NCBI GenBank assembly: GCA_963693365.1
Contig: CAVNZM010000002.1
Location: forward strand, 11,408,001-11,472,000
Length of the DNA stretch: 64,000 bases
From: Amoebidium appalachense
Lineage: Eukaryota > Ichthyosporea
Reading direction: 5' to 3'
Shown here: piece by piece, positions 54,999 through 64,000 of the stretch
How positions within the stretch are numbered: position 1 is the first letter of the stretch
How the letters are laid out: each line of letters begins with the position of its first letter
Program-made: the position numbers and the translations under genes
Notes under the pieces: model-generated
The model's database searches: none
The model's input: only the letters and a program-made list of their open reading frames with translations
What the model was told of the DNA's origin: nothing

Positions 54999-55193
54999 TA
55001 AGGGGGTGTGTGTACCTTTAGTCTGTACGGCAAATTCGGCCTCAGCTCTATGTGCATGTCCCCCTCGTAAATTTCAACTCCCAGGGGGGGCTCATAGCCA
55101 AGGTCGTCCAACCGGGCAAGGAGTGCCTTGCGGTTGGGGGCGGTGGTGAGGGTGGCCGATAGGTTGGCCCACGTGCATAGATATAGTACCATC
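50533..55193 (-). CDS. BTB/POZ-BACK domain protein, 5' end not found
   Basis: Minus-strand exons 55193-55016, 54401-53857, 53161-52972, 52077-52032 and 50708-50533 join in phase, ending GEPITC-stop. The large exon holds a BTB fold: [20 protein letters not shown] and [12 protein letters not shown], then after a linker, [13 protein letters not shown] and [23 protein letters not shown]-like helices follow ([20 protein letters not shown]). Such proteins usually oligomerise and act as CUL3 adaptors or scaffolds. The linker of about 70 residues in the middle of the BTB is unusual and contains KKPKLDF. The first exon listed enters with one base of a split codon, so at least one more exon lies upstream of 55193. 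Similarity is closest in style to IBTK/ABTB-type BTB domains, but I cannot assign an orthologue. Confidence 0.82.
50740..52031. other. Last intron of the BTB gene, repeat-rich
   Basis: Includes G runs near 50733-50754, 50898-50927, 51048-51077 and 51803-51835, (GGGT)n and (GT)n near 51625-51800, and a T run at 51927-51958. A minus frame at 51519-51289 looks exon-like, but the flanking exons already join in phase without it. Confidence 0.5.
52423..52793 (+). repeat. Dispersed element, long form, copy 2 of 2 (BTB gene intron)
   Basis: Matches 23569-23938 across its whole length, with a single extra G in the run before CCCACGTC. It is again preceded by a G run and here followed by GGAGAGGAAGGGGCGGG and another G run. 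It lies in the intron between the exons at 52972 and 52077. Confidence 0.93.
53403..53432. repeat. (ATGAT)6 pentanucleotide array beside a hairpin
   Basis: Six ATGAT copies. Immediately upstream, GATATCCATA and TATGGATATC (about 53359-53390) form a perfect 10-bp inverted repeat around a 12-nt loop. Both lie in a BTB gene intron. Confidence 0.85.
53493..53640. repeat. (GT)n passing into (GCGT)n/(GCAT)n
   Basis: GT array to about 53540, then GTGCGTGCATGC-type alternating purine-pyrimidine repeats, in the BTB gene intron. Confidence 0.88.
54915..54997. repeat. T run followed by a 57-nt G run
   Basis: T-rich run directly joined to 57 G residues (54941-54997). In the sense of the BTB gene this is poly-C then poly-A, starting about 20 nt inside the donor at 55015. 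Confidence 0.92.
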
Positions 55194-55214
55194 CTGGATG
55201 GAGGGTGTTATTCT

Positions 55215-55253
<39 letters not shown>

Positions 55254-55274
55254 GGGGAGGGGGGAGGGGGGAGG

Positions 55275-55329
<55 letters not shown>

Positions 55330-55913
55330 TGAGTTAACGAGGTCGGGGATGGGGGGCATTTTATCACCTGAGTTAAAGTGATCGGGATCAAGACGGCTTT
55401 TCAGACGGTGGGCGGGTGGCTGGGTGGGTAGGGGGAGGGGGGGGAGAGGGGGGGGGGGGTTCTACTTTGTAGATCTTGCTTCTTAACGTGGCATCGGACG
55501 TGGTGGACGAACTTTTTTGGTGGAAAAGGTGGTGGTAACGGAAGCAGAGTTGGTGATGGTGGTGGTGGGTGTGGTGGTGGGGAGGGGGGAGGGGGGAGGG
55601 GGGGGGGGAGGGGGGTGGAATAAGTGAATGTGTGTGTAAAATAGTTTGCGCTGTTTGAAGATGTGTGTATGTGTGTGTGTTCATGCATCTATGGGGAGGC
55701 TGCATGCAAGTGCAGGCGACTGAATGCGTGCGCGCACACGTGCACGCGCGCGTGCGTGCATACCATGTATGTGTGGGTTGGTGTGTGGATACGGGAGACG
55801 AATAAAATGTGCTGTGGCCTGCTGGCGGGCTGATCAGGCATTGCTATATATATCACACAGATGGTGTGGCGGTGCGCAAACTGGGACCAACCAGAAGAAA
55901 TGAATCGATGGTG

Positions 55914-56006
<93 letters not shown>

Positions 56007-56353
56007 TGCATGTGTGTATGTGTATGCTTGTGTGTATTTTTGAGTGGGTGAGTACAAGTCAGCGTGTGTGCAGGTGTGTGTGTGTGTGTGTGCGCACGCG
56101 CACGCACGCGCGCGTGTGTGTGTGCACGCGCGCGCGCATGGGTGCGTGTGTGTGCGTGTGTGTGCGTGCACGTATATGTGTGTGTATGTGTGCACGGGTG
56201 TATTTTTTTAGTTATCTTTTTTATTCCGAGAACCGAAAATCAAGCAAGAGTGAGAGCTGGAGAGGGTATGGGGTAAAATAAAGAAGAAAGGACGAAGCAA
56301 TGAAGGTGACGGTAGAGAGTAGAGCGCCGAAGTAAGCAGGGACGTTTTGATGG

Positions 56354-56719
56354 GTGTATGTGTGGTGTATAGCCCTGGGGGGAAGATGGGGGGGAGGAGA
56401 AGGGAGGCAGTGCTCGACCGACCGAGGCAAGATTCGCTTCACAAGATTGTACAACGACCAAGTGCTGCCTGCACTGAAGGTTACTGCAACGGGAATGGGG
56501 AGAAAAAAAGCCTCGTATCTTCAGCATGTCATTCAGCCCTCGCCACTTTCTACCACATTAAACCACCCATTAACCCACCCAGCCACTCACCTTGAACCCC
56601 TGGAACTAATCAAAGGTATGAAATGCTCAGAAGTACGCCGGGCTTGCACAACATGGCATCCTTTTGTCCGTGATGTTCAACACGTTTGTGCACAGAAGTT
56701 TTCATGTGCTGGCATCTAG
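56354..56719 (+). CDS. Uncertain open frame, possible exon
   Basis: A 121-codon plus frame whose middle has ordinary protein-like composition (GKIRFTRLYNDQVLPALK, GMGRKKASYLQHVIQ). A GT donor follows ALK. A small plus-strand exon-like piece precedes it at about 55861-55911 (DGVAVRKLGPTRRNESM, between CACACAG and GTGTAC). No family is recognised, and it may be chance. Confidence 0.2.
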   Translation: MYVWCIALGGRWGGGEGRQCSTDRGKIRFTRLYNDQVLPALKVTATGMGRKKASYLQHVIQPSPLSTTLNHPLTHPATHLEPLELIKGMKCSEVRRACTTWHPFVRDVQHVCAQKFSCAGI

Positions 56720-56789
56720 ATCCCCTAAAACTCCTGTGCTCCAATTTGTCAAAAATATTTCGTCTAACTTAATGGGCCTGGCATACAAG

Positions 56790-57302
56790 CTAGAACTGCC
56801 CCATATCCTTCAAAATTTTCCAAAAAGCATTGAAGCAAAAATAAAATGATTTTTCTGTTGATACTAACTGTTTCTTAGTGATATCCAAATCATAGAACAT
56901 TGACACAATGTCATTTTGTCCACAGTCCAAACTTCGAAGACTTAGTTTATGGGCCTCGAGATCTTGACATATAGAAACCCTAAAAGTAGGTGTTGGGGGA
57001 TTCTTGCTGATGCGTTCCGCACCAATCACACTGCCTTGGCAAATACACTGTCCGGCATGCACTACAAAATGGTCTCAGTTTGTTTGGGAGCTCCAAGCTT
57101 GCTGCATGACACTACCATGGCCCATGTTGGGATTCAGAGATCCCACAAGCATACATACAACATTAAGGTTGTGCGTAGGCATTTCATACAGAGTTTCATA
57201 CATGTACAACTGGTCGACTCGAATGTTTTTGTCGACTCGAATGTTTTTGTCAAGGTGGATAAGTTTAAACGATCCTTGCCCATCGCAAATGTGCATGCGC
57301 AT
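56790..57302 (-). pseudogene. Uncertain minus-strand coding remnant with one internal stop
   Basis: Two minus frames (57302-57075 and 57062-56790) are in the same phase, separated by one stop. Both have protein-like composition, for example LYEMPTHNLNVVCMLVGSLN and DCGQNDIVSMFYDLDITKK. An 18-bp tandem duplication at 57213-57248 lies inside. A competing 145-codon plus frame (56949-57386) covers the same DNA. It could be a pseudogene, an exon-intron boundary, or chance. Confidence 0.2.
57213..57248. repeat. Tandem 2 x 18 bp repeat
   Basis: GTCGACTCGAATGTTTTT occurs twice in a row. It preserves reading frame on both strands. Confidence 0.85.
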
Positions 57303-57642
57303 GCAGATGTACTTACCATCATGCTCAGGGATAAGCTGAGCGGCCGGCTTTCAGCAGTATTCAGAGAACAAGTCCAGATTCAGTGACGGACAACGTTCAG
57401 AGGACTGACTGGCAAAAAAGACTTATTAGCTGCTAATGGCTATGGGTATTGCATTATATTATATCGTGTTGCGTGGAGGTACTGAATTCGCATCCGGGCC
57501 AAAGCCTAGGCCTGCCAGCACCTAATCACAGCCTTTTGTATGTACATGTATGCGTATGTGTTGTAAACAGTACACTCAACGAAAAATATTTTATTGAATA
57601 GTTTCATTATGTGTGTGTATGTGTGTGGTGGGGGGGGGGGGA

Positions 57643-57679
<37 letters not shown>

Positions 57680-57890
57680 GCCTTCGTCGAAGCCTTCCGG
57701 AGTACATACGTACAGCCACGAATTTCTCTCAATAGTACATCGTAATATATATCGAAAGTACATCGAAATAGATAACTATTATGATATTGGACAAGGAAAG
57801 ACAGTCTCTGAGGATGGGGAAAAGAAAAGAAAGAATTCCAGGAGGGGAACAGGGGGAAGGGGCGGGCCGGGGAGGGGGGGGGGGGGGGGG

Positions 57891-57925
<35 letters not shown>

Positions 57926-58466
57926 AGGGGGGGGGGAGGGGGGGGGAGGGGGGGGGGGGGGGGGGGGGATATCGATCGCGATATGAAATTTGAATTCGAA
58001 AGAAACTAAAGAGTTCGAGAGGAATTCAAAAACTTCGGGAATGAAGTTGAGAAGTCCTCGAGAAAAAAGGAATTTTGAAAGGATGTTGGGGGGGATCATG
58101 GGGGGAGGGGGGGGGGGGGGGGAGGGGAAGGGGGGGGGGGGGGGGGGGGGAGGTAAATTTCATAATGACTAAGAGGAACAATGGGGGGGTCCCCCCCCTC
58201 CCCCGGCCCACGTACACCCCTGCCTCCCCATCAGTAACCCTTCCCCTCCTCTTGCACATTTCTCCCCCCCCCCTTCCCCCCCTTCCTCCCCCCCTCCCTC
58301 TTCCTGTCCCTCCCCCCCCCCCCCCCCCCCCCCCAGTGACACCCACCCATTCCACCCCCCTTCCACTTTCTGAGAAAAGGGGGGAGAGGGTAGAAGGGGG
58401 GAAGAGGGGGGGGAGGGGGGGGAGAGGGGGGAGGCTCAGGGTGGATATTCAACCCCAGGAGTGCAT

Positions 58467-58520
<54 letters not shown>

Positions 58521-58576
58521 GTGTGCGCGCGCGTGTGCCTGTGTGCCTGTGTGATCACGTGAGTCTGTGTGTGTGT

Positions 58577-58608
<32 letters not shown>

Positions 58609-59673
58609 GGGGAGGGGGGAGCAACTACGTTCACGTCACTTCGGGTCCATCACAATTCTTTGAATCTAAATTCTCAGGCATCCCCGGGCCCAAAAAAACA
58701 TGAACAGGTGCATAACAAAAACGGGGGAGTTAAATTTTAAAGCTTGTAGAATGTCATGCGATTGGAAAGTTTAGCTGTATGTTACAAGTTGGTTTGACTC
58801 GGGAGCTGCTGACCATCAATGACCAGAATATGTTCAGTTTTCCTATCAAAATGCAAATGCCATATGTCAGCATGCCATCTGTGCATATATATTTCATTGA
58901 AGCTTCTTTACCAGTTTGTAATACTAAAACCATGAATAAAACCACATCTGCATGGTATACAAGTATAGTCATATTCCATACTGCGCATGTACATGTCACA
59001 AGCATATATTCAAACGTGGGAAATAGGTACTACGGAGCAAGGTCTTGAGGGGGGTGCCAACTTGGTGGAGCAAGCACGTGTTGCCTCTTGAGAGTCATTT
59101 GGGCACAATATGGATGAGATTGAAAGTGGTCAGTGAGATGAGTCACCGTGACGGTACATGTGGTGGCCAGTGGTGGTGGTGGTTGGTATGTGTGTGTGTG
59201 TGTGTGTCTGTGTGTGTGTGTGTGTGCACGTGTGTGTGTGTGCTCGCACGTGCCTGTGCACGTGTGTGCGTGCAGTGCACAAAGTGTGTTTGTGCGCACG
59301 TGCGTGTGTACTAATGGGAGGGATGGAGGGGGGGGGGGGGGGGGAGGGGGGGGGAGGGGGGAGGGGCATCGAGTCATCTTTGAGACGCTAACTTTTTTGG
59401 CATGCATTCTGATTAGTCGTAGCAACTGCCCCAGACTCTCAGATCATGCGATGAAAAACAAAACAGCCACATGATGACCAACGTTTCACACAGTCCACAG
59501 ATATGCCGTGCATGCATGTGCACGTACCTGTGTCACAGGTTTTATTTGTGTACTCGTTTCAATATATGTACATGCTTCAAAACTGCCCTCCAAAAGGTGG
59601 AGTACATCACTACTTAGCTTCTTACAAGCACGCATATCGCCTGCTACAGTTGCATGTGTAGGATTGTGATAGA

Positions 59674-59707
<34 letters not shown>

Positions 59708-59877
59708 CCCCCTTCCCCACTCCCCCCCCCCTCCCTCCCCTCATCACCTCCAGAATCAAACCAGAATCAAACCATGTACATACAACCTTTAACTGCATAC
59801 ACACACTCAAGGGCTCATAAGCTCAAAGAAGTATTTACATATATGACTCTATATAGATCATCAATGGATAAAAAGTG

Positions 59878-59883
59878 TTTATT
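59878..59883 (-). terminator. AATAAA, probable polyadenylation signal of the CHK2-like gene
   Basis: TTTATT on the plus strand, 170 nt beyond the stop codon of the minus-strand kinase gene. Confidence 0.5.
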
Positions 59884-60051
59884 CCTGTACCGAGCCCACA
59901 ACACTCTACCGCCTCTAAAAACAAAAAAAACAATCGGATTGGTGTAAACAGCCAGACACTTTTGTTTTCGGCTTCGATTCGGCCAGCGAATCCACCGTTT
60001 GCACCAATGTCTTTCGTCACTCCCCGTTGCCTGAATTTAAAATTTAAAGGC

Positions 60052-63863
<3,812 letters not shown>

Positions 63864-64000
63864 CTGTGTAGGAGATAACCCCTGGTCAGTCAGCAGCACA
63901 AAACTGGGTAGGCACCATCTGTCTACACGATACATGGAATCAACCCCCTATCCCTATCCCGTCACCTTGGTCTTCTTTGTTGCTTAGCAGCCAGGCCCTC
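63864..64000. other. Right edge, further intron of the CHK2-like gene
   Basis: No exon recognised. The acceptor of the 25-nt exon (CTACACAG) lies at its left end. The upstream kinase exons are expected beyond the window. Confidence 0.5.

Larger units (their letters stand above)
55194..60051. other. Upstream of the known BTB exons to the end of the CHK2-like gene
   Basis: Very long G runs at about 55217-55330, 57640-57678 and 57870-57968, a (GT)n array at 55917-55998, and AT-richer unique patches at 56200-57600 and 58640-59050. Missing 5' exons of the BTB gene are expected here. Candidate coding pieces are listed separately. No complete gene was resolved. Confidence 0.4.

Overview
This is eukaryotic nuclear DNA, intron-dense and unusually rich in simple repeats. 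The genes I could solve have short exons, some only 18 to 26 nt, with GT-AG introns. The introns are packed with (CA)n/(GT)n arrays and homopolymeric G or C tracts of up to 69 nt. Most long open frames here (Cys-Val, His-Thr, Gly or Pro runs) are translated repeat, so I built gene models exon by exon from family knowledge and splice phase. The proteins look opisthokont-like: the RAD6 has the animal/fungal-type TPFEDG and NRWSPTYDV segments, and the phosphoglycerate mutase is cofactor-dependent. With such intron structure a unicellular opisthokont is plausible, but I cannot name a species.

Layout. RPL30 (60S ribosomal protein) lies on the minus strand at 941-3710. A small GRF zinc-finger protein (minus, 6328 to about 7310) has had its last exon duplicated in tandem. 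It is divergent from a RAD6/UBE2A ubiquitin-conjugating enzyme (plus, 8369-13944). A two-exon membrane RING protein follows (minus, 16151-17653). The region 17.9-20.4 kb has exon-like pieces on both strands and is unresolved. Next come cofactor-dependent phosphoglycerate mutase (minus, 21003-26803) and a repeat-poor intergenic stretch with a MITE-like element. A 20-exon MUS81 endonuclease gene (plus, 30706-49210) fills the centre. A BTB/BACK protein (minus, 50533 to at least 55193) and the 3' half of a CHK2-like kinase (minus, 60052 to beyond the right edge) complete the window.

Functional theme. RAD6, MUS81 and the CHK2-like kinase all belong to DNA damage tolerance, recombination or checkpoint pathways. 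GRF fingers also occur in several DNA repair proteins. The genes have separate promoters, so I read this as a neighbourhood rather than an operon.

Most unusual signals: (1) sense-strand poly-C tracts sit just inside many 5' splice sites; (2) (CA)n arrays abut 3' splice sites and (GT)n arrays abut 5' splice sites; (3) a 29-bp minisatellite ends exactly at the RAD6 exon 6 acceptor; (4) MUS81 is about twice its usual length, with an unfamiliar insert and a SUMO-interaction-like motif; (5) a dispersed element family is bracketed by G tracts, and one pair of copies is almost identical across about 370 bp.
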